A DNA stretch of 64,000 nt from Devosia elaeis (GCF_001650025.1 NZ_LVVY01000067.1:1-64000), one strand, 5' to 3'. Shown: positions 44,186-55,790, counted from the stretch's first letter. Translations and numbers: made by a program. The notes: generated from the letters alone by a model not told the origin.

Positions 44186-44752
44186 CTATTGCCGCAGGGC
44201 CAGCCATTCGCGGCGCAGGATGGCGTAGTAGAATTCCTCGTCCCAGCCGCCCTTGAACAGGGCATGTTCGCGGAAATGCGCCTCGCGGCGCATGCCCAGC
44301 CGCTCCATCAGCCGCCAGGAGCCGGTATTGCCGGCATCGCAGCGGGCATAGACCCGGTGCAGGTCCGCCTCGGTAAAAGCCACTTCCAGCAGCCGGGCCG
44401 ACGCCTCGCTGGCATAGCCGCGCCCCTGGTGCTCGGGATGGAAAATCCAGCCCAGCTCGCCCTGCCGCGCCTCCACCGACCGCCAGATCAGCGAAACCTC
44501 GCCGATCAGCACGCCATCATCGGCCTTTTCCACGGCGAGGATGATGCGGTCGCCTTCTTTCTCCAGGCCCAGTTCGGTGGTCCGCTGCTGCACAGCCAGG
44601 GCGCATTCCTCGCGGCTGAGCGGGGGGTCGAACAGATAACGCGCCACGTCCTCGCGGCTGCGATAGGCGAAGACGGCATCGACATCGCCGCGCGTGAAGG
44701 GGCGCAGCCGCAGCCGTTCGGTCTCGAGCGGATAGTGCAGAAGAAAATTCAT
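44186..44752 (-). CDS. RimJ/RimL-type GNAT acetyltransferase (second of a related pair)
   Basis: A 188-residue GNAT enzyme related to the one at 43103-43726. It has LRLRPFTRGDVDAVFAYRSR, motif A LGWIFHPEHQGRGYASEASA, NTGSWRLMERLGMRREAHFR and a DEEFYYAILRREWL end. I use the ATG at 44752, preceded by GAGGAGC at good spacing; the longer open frame upstream crosses the divergent GFA gene and is rejected. Confidence 0.88.
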   Translation of the reverse strand: MNFLLHYPLETERLRLRPFTRGDVDAVFAYRSREDVARYLFDPPLSREECALAVQQRTTELGLEKEGDRIILAVEKADDGVLIGEVSLIWRSVEARQGELGWIFHPEHQGRGYASEASARLLEVAFTEADLHRVYARCDAGNTGSWRLMERLGMRREAHFREHALFKGGWDEEFYYAILRREWLALRQ

Positions 44753-44846
44753 GGCTCCTCCATGCCATAGCTTGCCGCCCGCGCGCCAGCCCGGCGCCAT
44801 GCGGAGAGGCTTGCGGCGCGCGCGGCCCCGTGCCAGCCTCCGCGCC

Positions 44847-45284
44847 ATGAGCAAGATGCCCCAACTCGGCCTGATTGCCACCTGCGATTGCGGGGCGGTG
44901 ACGCTGCATGCCAGCGGCCGGGCGATCTCGATGTTCCAATGCGCCTGCCTCAATTGCCAGAAGGTATCGGGCGGCGGCCATTCCTCGGTCGTGCTGCTGC
45001 CCGCCGAAGCCGTGCGCGTGACCGGTGCAACCAAAAGCGTTGTGCGGCCAGCCGATTCCGGGGCGAAGTTCACGCGGCACTTCTGCCCCGAATGCGGCAC
45101 GACCCTGTTTGCCCAATCCTCGCGCGCGCCGGCCTTCAGAATCGTGCCGGCCGGGCTGTTCGCCGGGCAGAACGAATGGTTCGCGCCCAACCAGTTGATC
45201 TTCGCGCGCAGCCACCAGGATTGGGACCGGCTGGCCGAAAACCTGCCGCGTCATCAGGCCTATCGCCCGGAGGCATCGTCATGA
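44847..45284 (+). CDS. GFA-family (glutathione-dependent formaldehyde-activating-like) zinc protein
   Basis: A 145-residue GFA/CENP-V-type protein. The zinc cysteines are present as CDCGAVTL, CACLNCQKVSGG and HFCPECGTTLF. The family name comes from a Paracoccus enzyme linked to glutathione and formaldehyde, but most members have unknown roles. Its stop overlaps the TfoX gene start (ATGA), so they are translated together. Confidence 0.9.
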   Translation: MSKMPQLGLIATCDCGAVTLHASGRAISMFQCACLNCQKVSGGGHSSVVLLPAEAVRVTGATKSVVRPADSGAKFTRHFCPECGTTLFAQSSRAPAFRIVPAGLFAGQNEWFAPNQLIFARSHQDWDRLAENLPRHQAYRPEASS

Positions 45285-45616
45285 GCATGGCGCGCGAAGA
45301 GCTGGCCGACCGCATCAGGACGCTGCTGCCGCCGGGCCTGCATCCGCGCGAAAAGCGCATGTTCGGCGGCATCGCCTTCATGCAGGACGGCAATATGCTG
45401 GTCTGCCCGCTCAAGGACGGGGCGCTGCTGGTGCGGGTGGGCAAGGACGGCATGGACGCGGCGCTGGCCCGGCCGGGCGCCGAAATCATGGAAATGTCGG
45501 GCCGCACCATGGGCGGTTTCGTCGTGGTTTCGGGCGATGCCATCGAGGACGACGAGGACCTGGCGGGCTGGATTTCCACCGCCCATGCCTTCGTGCGCAC
45601 CCTGCCCCCGAAATAG
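45281..45616 (+). CDS. TfoX/Sxy N-terminal-domain protein
   Basis: A 111-residue protein of the TfoX_N type. It has the KRMFGGIAFMQDGNMLVCPLK segment and LLVRVGKDGMDAALARPGA, typical of these small proteins. In gammaproteobacteria Sxy/TfoX activates competence, but the short alphaproteobacterial forms are not tied to competence. The ATG overlaps the preceding stop. Its role is unknown. Confidence 0.85.
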   Translation: MSMAREELADRIRTLLPPGLHPREKRMFGGIAFMQDGNMLVCPLKDGALLVRVGKDGMDAALARPGAEIMEMSGRTMGGFVVVSGDAIEDDEDLAGWISTAHAFVRTLPPK

Positions 45617-45734
45617 CCCGCCCGATGGGCAAGACCCCTTGCCGAGGCCGTCTTTGCGCTTTCCGCCAGCGATGCTATACGGGCCACCGACAGGGCCGAA
45701 GGGCCGGAAATTGCATTTTCAAGGGAGTTAATCG

Positions 45735-46946
45735 ATGAGCAAGATCAAGGTCGCCAACCCGGTCGTGGACCTCGACGGCGATGAGATGACCCGGATCATC
45801 TGGCAGGCGATCAAGGACAAGCTCATCCACCCCTATCTGGACCTGCCGATCGAATATTACGATCTGTCGGTGGAAAACCGCGACGCCACCGACGACCAGG
45901 TGACCGTGGATTCGGCCAATGCCATCAAGAAATACGGCGTCGGCATCAAGTGCGCCACCATCACCCCCGACGAGGCCCGCGTCGAGGAATTCGGCCTCAA
46001 GAAGATGTGGAAGTCGCCCAACGGCACCATCCGCAACATCCTGGGCGGCGTGATCTTCCGCGAGCCGATCATCTGCAAGAACGTGCCGCGCCTGGTGCCG
46101 GGCTGGACCCAGCCGATCATCGTGGGCCGCCATGCCTTCGGCGACCAGTACCGCGCCACCGATTTCAAGTTCCCCGGCAAGGGCAAGCTGACGATGAAGT
46201 TCGTCGGCGAGGACGGCACCACGATCGAGCACGACGTGTTCGACGCCCCGAGCGCCGGCGTGGCCATGGGCATGTACAATCTCGACGATTCCATCGCCGA
46301 TTTCGCCCGCGCCTCGATGAACTACGCCCTCAATCGCGGCGTGCCCTGCTATCTCTCGACCAAGAACACCATCCTCAAGGTCTATGACGGCCGCTTCAAG
46401 GATATCTTCCAGGAGATCTACGACGCCGAGTTCAAGGAGCAGTTCGAGGCCAAGAAGATCTGGTACGAACACCGCCTGATCGACGACATGGTCGCCTCCG
46501 CGCTCAAGTGGAGCGGCGGCTATGTCTGGGCGTGCAAGAACTATGACGGCGACGTGCAGTCCGACACCGTGGCGCAGGGTTTCGGCTCGCTGGGCCTGAT
46601 GACCTCGGTGCTGATGACGCCCGATGGCAAGACGGTGGAAGCCGAAGCCGCCCACGGCACCGTGACCCGTCACTACCGCCAGCACCAGCAGGGCAAGGAA
46701 ACCTCGACCAATTCGACCGCCTCGATCTTCGCCTGGACCCGTGGCCTCGCCCACCGCGCCAAGCTCGACGACAATACCGAACTGGCCAAGTTCGCCGCCA
46801 CGCTCGAAAAGGTCACCGTCGACACGATCGAGGAAGGCAAGATGACCAAGGACCTCTCCCTGCTCGTCGGCCCCGACCAGCCCTGGCTCTCCACCCTGGG
46901 CTTCCTGGATGCCATCGACCAGAACCTGCAGAAGGCCATGGCGTAA
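45735..46946 (+). CDS. icd: NADP-dependent isocitrate dehydrogenase
   Basis: Converts isocitrate to 2-oxoglutarate and CO2 with NADP+ in the TCA cycle. The 403-residue protein is the dimeric eukaryote-like type. It has [20 protein letters not shown] at the start, the substrate/metal block [20 protein letters not shown] around 236-255, and [19 protein letters not shown] near 304-322. The ATG at 45735 follows AAGGGAG. A terminator lies just after the stop. Confidence 0.97.
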   Translation: MSKIKVANPVVDLDGDEMTRIIWQAIKDKLIHPYLDLPIEYYDLSVENRDATDDQVTVDSANAIKKYGVGIKCATITPDEARVEEFGLKKMWKSPNGTIRNILGGVIFREPIICKNVPRLVPGWTQPIIVGRHAFGDQYRATDFKFPGKGKLTMKFVGEDGTTIEHDVFDAPSAGVAMGMYNLDDSIADFARASMNYALNRGVPCYLSTKNTILKVYDGRFKDIFQEIYDAEFKEQFEAKKIWYEHRLIDDMVASALKWSGGYVWACKNYDGDVQSDTVAQGFGSLGLMTSVLMTPDGKTVEAEAAHGTVTRHYRQHQQGKETSTNSTASIFAWTRGLAHRAKLDDNTELAKFAATLEKVTVDTIEEGKMTKDLSLLVGPDQPWLSTLGFLDAIDQNLQKAMA

Positions 46947-46968
46947 GCCTGCCGGAACGACATGATGC

Positions 46969-46996
46969 AAGGCCGGGAGCGATCCCGGCCTTTTTT
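46969..46996 (+). terminator. Rho-independent terminator after icd
   Basis: AAGGCCGGGA and TCCCGGCCTT form a 10-bp stem closed by GCGA, a GNRA-type loop, and are followed by TTTT. It begins 22 bases after the icd stop. Confidence 0.93.
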
Positions 46997-47058
46997 GTCG
47001 GGCCGCCGCAATTTATACAGCTTCGGCGGCAAGGATCCGGAACGGACGGGAGGCAAGC

Positions 47059-48066
47059 ATGAAGCGTCGATATCGTGTGGGCGGCATCGTGCTCGCGGCG
47101 CTGGCGGCCGTCTATTTCTTCAATGCCGGCTGGCGGGTCGGCCCGCCTGACGACGCCGAACTGCGCCTCATCGCCCATCGCGGCGTGCACCAGACCTTTC
47201 ACCGCGACGATCTCGACAGCGATACCTGCACCGCCGAGCGCATCGACGCGCCGCGCCACGCCCTGCTGGAAAACACCCTGCCCTCCATGCAGGCCGCCTT
47301 TGCCGCCGGCGCCGACGTGGTGGAACTGGACGTGCACCCCACCACGGACGGACGGCTGGCGGTGATGCATGACTGGACCGTGGATTGCCGCACCGATGGC
47401 ACGGGCGAGACCCGGGCGCATGCCATGGCCGAGCTCAAGGCGCTCGATATCGGCCATGGCTATACCGCCGATGGGGGCCGGACCTATCCCTTCCGCGGCA
47501 CGGGACCAGGACAGATGCCGGAGCTGGAGGAGGTGCTGTCGGCGATGCCGGAGCGGCGTTTCCTCGTCAATTTCAAGAGCCGCGAAGCGCGCGAGGGCGA
47601 CATGCTGGCCGCGCTGGTGGCGGCACATCCTCAATGGCAACCGGCCATCTGGGGCGCCTATGGCGGCGACGAGCCCACCTATCGCGCCCAGGCGCTGATC
47701 GGGAACCTGCATGTCTGGTCACGGCGGGGCCTGGTGGATTGTCTCACCCAATATGCGGGCCTGGGCTGGACCGGCTTCGTGCCGGAAGCCTGCCGCAATA
47801 CGCAGGTGATGATCCCGATCAATGTGGCGCCCTGGCTCTGGGGCTGGCCCAACCTGCTCCAGGCGCGGCTGCGCGAGGCGGGCAGCGAGATCATCCTGCT
47901 CGGCTCCTTCGGCGCGGGCGATCCGGGCACGGCGGGCATCGACGATCTGGAGACGCTGGCCATGGTGCCAGCCGATTTCAACGGCTATGTCTGGACCAAC
48001 AGGATCGAACTGATCGGCCCGGCGCTCAAAAACCTTCCGGCCCCTGCTTTGCCCCCGGCACCGTAA
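47059..48066 (+). CDS. Glycerophosphodiester phosphodiesterase family protein
   Basis: A 335-residue GDPD-fold enzyme. Key motifs are the catalytic IAHRGVHQTF, the metal-binding ELDVHPTTDG with the following HDWTVDCRTDG, and ENTLPSMQAAFAAGAD. There is an N-terminal signal or anchor (about residues 8-25). GDPD enzymes cleave glycerophosphodiesters to glycerol 3-phosphate and an alcohol. The C-terminal half is less typical, so the substrate may differ. The ATG follows GGGAGG. Confidence 0.85.
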   Translation: MKRRYRVGGIVLAALAAVYFFNAGWRVGPPDDAELRLIAHRGVHQTFHRDDLDSDTCTAERIDAPRHALLENTLPSMQAAFAAGADVVELDVHPTTDGRLAVMHDWTVDCRTDGTGETRAHAMAELKALDIGHGYTADGGRTYPFRGTGPGQMPELEEVLSAMPERRFLVNFKSREAREGDMLAALVAAHPQWQPAIWGAYGGDEPTYRAQALIGNLHVWSRRGLVDCLTQYAGLGWTGFVPEACRNTQVMIPINVAPWLWGWPNLLQARLREAGSEIILLGSFGAGDPGTAGIDDLETLAMVPADFNGYVWTNRIELIGPALKNLPAPALPPAP

Positions 48067-48140
48067 CGCCCCATTCATTCGGCGGCGCTAGAATGGCGGG
48101 ACATTTTCATGCCCCGTCCCTTTCATCGCGGATTTGACAG

Positions 48141-49025
48141 ATGCCGATCGGCGTCATCCTTGCCTTCCTGGCCTATGCGATATTCTCGGTGTCCGACGCG
48201 CTGATCAAGGCGACCGGCCCGGCGCTCTCCGTTTTCGAGATCGCCTTCTTCACCACCACCTTTTCGATCATTCCCATCATGCTGACCAAGCGTGGCGAGC
48301 GCTGGCGCGACATCTACAAGCTGCACCATCCCTGGCTGGTGCATCTGCGCTGCCTGACCGCCATTTCCGGCACAGCCTGCGTGATGTTCGCCTTCACCCA
48401 TATCCTGTTCACCGATGTCTATGCCATCGGCTTCACCACGCCGCTCTTCGTGACGCTGCTCTCGGTGCTGGTGCTGCGCGAACATGTGGCCCTGCACCGC
48501 TGGATCCTGCTGTTCATCAGCTTTCTCGGGGTAATCCTGGTGATCAGGCCCGGCCTGCGCGAACTGGAAGCGGGCCATTACGTGATGATGCTGGGGGCCA
48601 TGCTGGGCGCCGGCACCACCACAATCCTGCGCCATGTCGCGCCCAAGGAGCGCCGCGTCAGCCTTGTCGGCCTGCAGGTGCTCTATTCCGGCATCATCAA
48701 TGGGGTGCTGATGATCCCCAGCTTCACCCTGCCCACGCTGGAGCAATTGGTCATCCTGCTCGGCATCGGCCTGCTCGGCGGCATGGGCGGCCTGCTGCTG
48801 ATCCAGGCCAGCAAGCAGACCCCCGCCAATCTCATCGCCCCGGTGCAATATAGCCAGCTGATCTGGGCCATCCTGTTCGGCGCGCTGTTCTTCGGGGAAT
48901 ATCCGGACTGGATCGCCATTATCGGCATGCTGGTCGTGGTCGGCGCGGGGCTGATGAATGTCCTCAGCGACAAGCGGCCCATCCGCTGGAAACCACGGGT
49001 GTTCTTCTTCCGCATCGGGGAATGA
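48141..49025 (+). CDS. EamA-type DMT transporter
   Basis: A 294-residue carrier with ten helices as two EamA repeats: the first near 5-140 (FSVSDALIKATG...ISFLGVILVIRPG), the second near 155-285 (SQLIWAILFGALFFGEYPDW). Such drug/metabolite transporters move amino acids or other metabolites; the substrate is unknown. It stands alone between the GDPD gene and a repeat-filled gap. Confidence 0.9.
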   Translation: MPIGVILAFLAYAIFSVSDALIKATGPALSVFEIAFFTTTFSIIPIMLTKRGERWRDIYKLHHPWLVHLRCLTAISGTACVMFAFTHILFTDVYAIGFTTPLFVTLLSVLVLREHVALHRWILLFISFLGVILVIRPGLRELEAGHYVMMLGAMLGAGTTTILRHVAPKERRVSLVGLQVLYSGIINGVLMIPSFTLPTLEQLVILLGIGLLGGMGGLLLIQASKQTPANLIAPVQYSQLIWAILFGALFFGEYPDWIAIIGMLVVVGAGLMNVLSDKRPIRWKPRVFFFRIGE

Positions 49026-49082
49026 AGGGGGGACTGGCGCGCCCCTAAATCGTACTACTTCTTATGGCCGTCATCCAGTAGG

Positions 49083-49172
49083 CCTTATCCTGAGCCTGTC
49101 GAAGGACGAGAGCGTGGCACTGAGACTCTCGCGTTCCCGACCTCGTGGTTCGACAAGCTCACAATGAGGTCT
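49083..49172. repeat. Long inverted repeat, family C, copy 1
   Basis: CCTTATCCTGAGCCTGTCGA with GGACGAGAGC opens the element, and CGACCTCGTGGTTCGACAAG with CTCACAATGAGGTCT closes it, the arms being roughly complementary. It is about 90 bases. The other copy is at 56827-56915. Confidence 0.8.
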
Positions 49173-49289
49173 AGGGTTATTCACTTGAAGGTCCCCACCG
49201 GGGATGACTTCGCTCAAGACAAGCACTCCTGCCCCGGAGCGACCGCCAGGCCCTAGATCATTTCACGTTTAAACATCTAACCCAATCCG

Positions 49290-49445
49290 GATCGTCACCC
49301 TCGGGCCTGACCCGAGGGTTCTTTGTTTTGGGTGCATGGCAAACGCCCTCGGGTCGAGCCCGAGGGTGACGATCGGTGGGTGGGAATGGTTGAGCTGTCC
49401 ACTCGTGGCCCCCCTCAAGCCCCCCTTAAGGGGGAAGCAAAGAGC
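49290..49445. repeat. Composite REP-doublet element, family A, copy 3
   Basis: Same orientation as copy 1. Hairpin 1 is at 49298-49318, then a spacer with TTCTTTGTTTTGGGTGCATG, hairpin 2 at 49346-49366 and GTGACGATC. A G-rich tract, TGTCCACTCGTGGCCCCCCT and the CCCCCTTAAGGGGGAAGCAA part follow. The upstream flank CATCTAACCCAATCCGGATC resembles CATCTAAGCCAAGCTGGATC at copy 1, so the shared block is even longer than the palindromes. Confidence 0.85.
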
Positions 49446-49471
49446 GCGACGCCAGCTAGATGTGAAACACC

Positions 49472-52111
<2,640 letters not shown>

Positions 52112-52250
52112 GCAGAGGCTTTCTTGGGCGAGGACGCGAGCGCGCCCTTTAGGAAAAACGGGGCTTTTTATCGTGAGGGCGGGAGCTGTGTCCAGCGCAA
52201 CAGGCTGGATTTCGTCTTCCGCCGCGACCCTGCGTCAATCAATTGACCAA

Positions 52251-52278
52251 AACACAAAAACCCCCGCCGAAGCGGGGG
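52251..52278 (-). terminator. Rho-independent terminator after recA, cUUCGg loop
   Basis: On the minus strand CCCCCGC and GCGGGGG form a 7-bp stem closed by TTCG, followed by TTTTTGTGTT. It lies 36 bases after the recA stop and before alaS. Confidence 0.88.
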
Positions 52279-52313
52279 CAATGCATGGGACTTTCGGGAT
52301 CGCGATTGGAGGC

Positions 52314-53387
52314 CTATTCGTCGCCGCCCGCATCGTCCTCGCCGCCGGCGACCAGCAGGACTTCGCCGAGAAGGCCGGAACTTTCGCGCACGCCCTGTTC
52401 GATCGTGGCGGCGATTTCTGGATTGTCCTTGAGGAATTGGCGGGAATTCTCACGCCCCTGCCCCAGACGCTGGCTGTCCCAGGAGAACCAGGCGCCGGAC
52501 TTTTCCACGATGCCCGACTTGACGCCCAGATCGAGCAATTCGCCGGTCTTGGAAATGCCTTCGCCATACATGATGTCGAATTCGACCTGGCGGAACGGCG
52601 GGGCGAGCTTGTTCTTGACCACCTTCACGCGGGTCTGGTTGCCCACGATCTCCTCGCGGTCCTTGAGCGCGCCGATGCGGCGAATGTCGAGGCGCACCGA
52701 GGCGTAGAACTTCAGCGCATTGCCGCCGGTCGTGGTTTCGGGCGAGCCATACATGACGCCGATCTTCATGCGGATCTGGTTGATGAAGATGACCAGGCAC
52801 TTGGACTTGGAGATCGAGGAGGTCAGCTTGCGCATGGCCTGGCTCATCAGGCGCGCCTGCTGGCCCGGCAGGCTGTCGCCCATTTCGCCCTCGAGTTCGG
52901 CGCGCGGGGTGAGCGCGGCGACCGAATCGACCACCAGCACGTCGATGGCGCCCGAGCGCACCAGCGTATCGGTGATTTCCAGCGCCTGCTCGCCGGCATC
53001 GGGCTGGGAGATCAGCAGGTCATCGACATTGACGCCCAGCTTGCGGGCATAGACGGGATCGAGCGCATGCTCGGCATCCACAAAGGCGCAGATGCCGCCC
53101 TTGCGTTGCGCCTCGGCTATGACATGCAAAGCCAGCGTGGTCTTGCCCGAGCTTTCCGGCCCGAAGATTTCCACGATACGGCCCTTGGGCAGGCCGCCAA
53201 TGCCCAGCGCGATATCGAGGCCGAGCGAACCGGTCGAAATCGCCTCGACCTCGATGGAGGTATTCTCGCCAAGGCGCATGATCGAGCCCTTGCCGAAATT
53301 CCTCTCGATCTGGCTCAGCGCCGCTGCGAGAGCCTTGTCCTTATCCATCGATCCACCCTCAACGACGCGAAGCGGCGAAGCTGCCAT
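52314..53387 (-). CDS. recA: Recombinase RecA
   Basis: Central strand-exchange protein of homologous recombination and the co-protease of the SOS response. The 357-residue protein has the Walker A motif GPESSGKT at 76-83, [15 protein letters not shown], the loop L1/L2 blocks ([20 protein letters not shown], then [22 protein letters not shown]) and an acidic C-terminal tail. The ATG at 53387 follows AAGGAG; a second Met 14 residues in is less well placed. LexA-like sites lie about 80 bases upstream. Confidence 0.98.
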   Translation of the reverse strand: MAASPLRVVEGGSMDKDKALAAALSQIERNFGKGSIMRLGENTSIEVEAISTGSLGLDIALGIGGLPKGRIVEIFGPESSGKTTLALHVIAEAQRKGGICAFVDAEHALDPVYARKLGVNVDDLLISQPDAGEQALEITDTLVRSGAIDVLVVDSVAALTPRAELEGEMGDSLPGQQARLMSQAMRKLTSSISKSKCLVIFINQIRMKIGVMYGSPETTTGGNALKFYASVRLDIRRIGALKDREEIVGNQTRVKVVKNKLAPPFRQVEFDIMYGEGISKTGELLDLGVKSGIVEKSGAWFSWDSQRLGQGRENSRQFLKDNPEIAATIEQGVRESSGLLGEVLLVAGGEDDAGGDE

Positions 53388-53468
53388 AATGCTGTCTCCT
53401 TATTTCACGCTCTCGAAGGCCACGCAACGAGAGGAGCGTTCAGCTATTTGTGCGATATCCGTGCTTTA

Positions 53469-53517
53469 TTTGTTCTCATTTTGTTTCCATGACGTCAAGA
53501 GACAAAATGAGAACAAA
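53469..53517. promoter_or_regulatory. Inverted pair of LexA-like (SOS) boxes upstream of recA
   Basis: TTTGTTCTCATTTTGT (53469-53484) and ACAAAATGAGAACAAA (53502-53517) are perfect inverted copies around 17 bases that contain TGACGTCA. Each arm approximates the alphaproteobacterial LexA consensus GTTC-N7-GTTC with one or two mismatches (GTTC-N7-GTTT and its inverse AGAC-N7-GAAC). On the minus strand a -35-like TTGACG (53498-53493) lies between the arms, so the near arm would overlap the -10 region of a recA promoter. LexA binding is inferred. Confidence 0.65.
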
Positions 53518-53674
53518 GCCACACGGCGCCGGAGACGCGACCGGCCTTGGGATAGGCCGATTCTCGCCGGTTGCGAACCGTGCGCTTAAAAGTATGATTT
53601 TTATCTGGACAGCCCTGCCCGCGATGCGTTTTATGCCTCAACGCCCGAACCGGGCCCCGAGCCGAGGACTGCCC

Positions 53675-54667
53675 ATGCATCTGATCCAGTTTTACGACGA
53701 CAACGGAACCCGCGCCGTCGGGGTGACGCAGCAGGGCGAAACCCGCCGGGTGAACGGGGCCGGCAGCGTCTATGAACTGGCGCAGGCCGCCATGCAGCAG
53801 ATCGGCGGCCTGCCGGCGGCAATCGAAGCCCGCGGCCTGGGCGAGGCCCTGGACAAGAGCGTGCTGGCGCGCGAAGGCCGGCTGCTGACGCCCATCGACC
53901 ATCCCGATCCGGCGCACCTGCATGTCACCGGCACCGGCCTCACCCATCTCGGCTCGGCCGCGACACGCGATTCCATGCACAAGAAGAACGACAAGCCGGT
54001 CGAGGAACTGACCGACAGCATGAAGATGTTCCGCATGGGGCTGGAAAACGGCAAGCCCCAGGCCGGGCAAAAGGGCGTGCAGCCGGAATGGTTCTACAAG
54101 GGCAATGGCCATATCGTGGCCAATCCGGGCCATCCGATCCCCTCGCCCGCCTTTGCGCTCGATGCCGGCGAGGAGCCGGAAATCGCCGGCATCTATGTCA
54201 TCGACCAGCATGGCCAGCCGCGCCGGCTCGGCTTCACCCTGGCCAACGAATTTTCCGACCACGTGACCGAGCGGATCAATTACCTCTACCTGGCCCATTC
54301 CAAGCTGCGCGCCTGCTCCTTCGGCCCGGAACTGCGCGTGGGCGACCTGCCGCGCCATATCGAGGGCATGTCGCGGATCATCCGCGACGGCCAGGTGCTG
54401 TGGGAAAAGCCGTTCCTCTCCGGCGAGGACAATATGAGCCACACCATCGCCAATCTCGAATATCACCATTTCAAGTACGAGCTGTTCTGCCAGCCCGGCG
54501 ACGTGCATGTGCACATGTTCGGCACGGCCACGCTGAGCTTTGCAGACGGAATTTCCACCCGCCCCGACGACATTTTCGAGATCGAGGAAAGCCAGTTCGG
54601 CCTGGCCCTGCGCAACCCGGTCCGCACCGAGGCCGAAAAGCCGGTGATCGTCGGCGGGCTCTATTAG
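53675..54667 (+). CDS. AraD1-family protein (fumarylacetoacetate-hydrolase fold), probable sugar-acid dehydratase
   Basis: A 330-residue protein of the FAH superfamily, of the type annotated AraD1. It starts MHLIQFYDDNGTRAVGVTQQ. The block PEWFYKGNGHIVANPGHPIP (about residues 139-158) and the metal-site EEPEIAGIYVI are diagnostic, and the end shows HVHMFGTATLSFADGI. Relatives act on 2-keto-3-deoxy sugar acids in non-phosphorylative pentose or fucose breakdown; the exact sugar is unknown. The start follows GAGGA. It is next to an aldose-dehydrogenase-like gene. Confidence 0.82.
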   Translation: MHLIQFYDDNGTRAVGVTQQGETRRVNGAGSVYELAQAAMQQIGGLPAAIEARGLGEALDKSVLAREGRLLTPIDHPDPAHLHVTGTGLTHLGSAATRDSMHKKNDKPVEELTDSMKMFRMGLENGKPQAGQKGVQPEWFYKGNGHIVANPGHPIPSPAFALDAGEEPEIAGIYVIDQHGQPRRLGFTLANEFSDHVTERINYLYLAHSKLRACSFGPELRVGDLPRHIEGMSRIIRDGQVLWEKPFLSGEDNMSHTIANLEYHHFKYELFCQPGDVHVHMFGTATLSFADGISTRPDDIFEIEESQFGLALRNPVRTEAEKPVIVGGLY

Positions 54668-54729
54668 GCGGAAGCGCGACAAGGCGGGTGGACGATCTCC
54701 TGCGCCCCCCGCCACCTTTACGCCGGCAT

Positions 54730-54743
54730 ACTGACATGTCAGT
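54730..54743. promoter_or_regulatory. Candidate operator before the aldo/keto reductase gene
   Basis: ACTGACATGTCAGT is a perfect 14-base palindrome in the 103-bp gap after the AraD1-type gene, 27 bases before the next ATG. It is suitable as a binding site for a dimeric regulator such as a GntR or LacI family protein; none is encoded in this window. Confidence 0.4.
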
Positions 54744-54770
54744 TATCTCTTCGCCTTGGAGGAGGATGAC

Positions 54771-55790
54771 ATGAGCCCGCAGCGCCTGGAAAAACGCCGC
54801 ATCGGCCGAACCGATCTGGAAGTGACCAGCCTGGGCCTGGGAGGCGCAACGCTGGCGGGCATTTTCGATCCCGTCTCGTCCGAGCAGGCGCGGGCCACCA
54901 TCGCCCATGCACTCGATATCGGCATCAATTACGTCGATACCGCGCCCCAATATGGCCTGGGACGGTCCGAGCATCTGGTCGGCGAGGTGCTGCGCGAGCG
55001 CGCCATTCGGCCGATCCTCTCCACCAAGGTGGGCCGCCTCCTGCGGCCCATGCCGCCCGAGGCGGTGGACAAGGGCGCCTGGGCCCATCCCCTGCCCTTC
55101 AACCAGCACTACGACTATTCCTATGACGGGATCATGCGCTCCTTCGAGGACAGCCTGCAACGGCTTGGGCTCGACCGGGTGGATATTCTCTATGTCCACG
55201 ATATCGGCACCATGACCCATGGCGAAGCGGGCAACAGGCCGCTCTGGGCGCAGCTCGAAACCGGCGGCTACAAGGCGCTGCGCCAATTGCGGGACAATGG
55301 CGTGGTCAAGGCCATCGGGCTGGGCGTCAATGAATGGCAGGTGCTGATGGACGCCTTCGCCCTGGGCGACTGGGACGTGTTCCTGCTCGCCGGGCGCTAT
55401 ACGCTGCTGGAACAGACATCGCTGACGCCTTTCCTCTCCACCTGCCTCGAACGCGGCGCCTCCGTCGTCATCGGCGGCCCGTTCAATTCCGGCATTCTGG
55501 TGGGTGGCGACAGGTTCAACTATGCCAAGGCGCCGGAAAAAGTGGTGGCCAAAGTGCGCGCCATCGACGCTGTCTGCCGCGAATTCGCCGTGCCGCTGCC
55601 GGCGGCCGCGCTGCAATTCCCGCTGCACCATCCGGCCGTGTGCAATGTGCTGCCCGGGCCCAGGTCCCCGGCCGAACTGGATGGCATTCTCGGCTGGTGG
55701 GACACCGTCATCCCCGACGGCCTCTGGACCGCACTGGCGGAACGCGGCCTGCTGGAGCCCGGCAGCCCGATCCCCGGCGGCACGGCTTGA
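54771..55790 (+). CDS. Aldo/keto reductase, D-threo-aldose 1-dehydrogenase-like
   Basis: A 339-residue TIM-barrel AKR. It has the LGLGGATLAGIFDPV start, the catalytic Tyr in YVDTAPQYGLGRSE, the Lys in LSTKVGRLLRP and the His in ILYVHDIGTM. This subgroup oxidises L-fucose, L-galactose or D-arabinose to lactones. With the AraD1-type gene it suggests a sugar-acid pathway. The ATG at 54771 follows GGAGGA; the upstream in-frame TTG is not needed. Confidence 0.85.
   Translation: MSPQRLEKRRIGRTDLEVTSLGLGGATLAGIFDPVSSEQARATIAHALDIGINYVDTAPQYGLGRSEHLVGEVLRERAIRPILSTKVGRLLRPMPPEAVDKGAWAHPLPFNQHYDYSYDGIMRSFEDSLQRLGLDRVDILYVHDIGTMTHGEAGNRPLWAQLETGGYKALRQLRDNGVVKAIGLGVNEWQVLMDAFALGDWDVFLLAGRYTLLEQTSLTPFLSTCLERGASVVIGGPFNSGILVGGDRFNYAKAPEKVVAKVRAIDAVCREFAVPLPAAALQFPLHHPAVCNVLPGPRSPAELDGILGWWDTVIPDGLWTALAERGLLEPGSPIPGGTA

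Larger units (their letters stand above)
49026..49471. other. Non-coding repeat region before alaS
   Basis: No gene is supported in these 446 bases. They contain a family C repeat (49083-49172), a stretch of about 110 bases with nothing recognisable, and a full family A composite (49290-49445) that reaches almost to the alaS stop. Confidence 0.8.

Noticed and set aside
45281-45616. Competence activator Sxy
   Set aside because: Only the short TfoX_N domain is present, and no competence genes are near.
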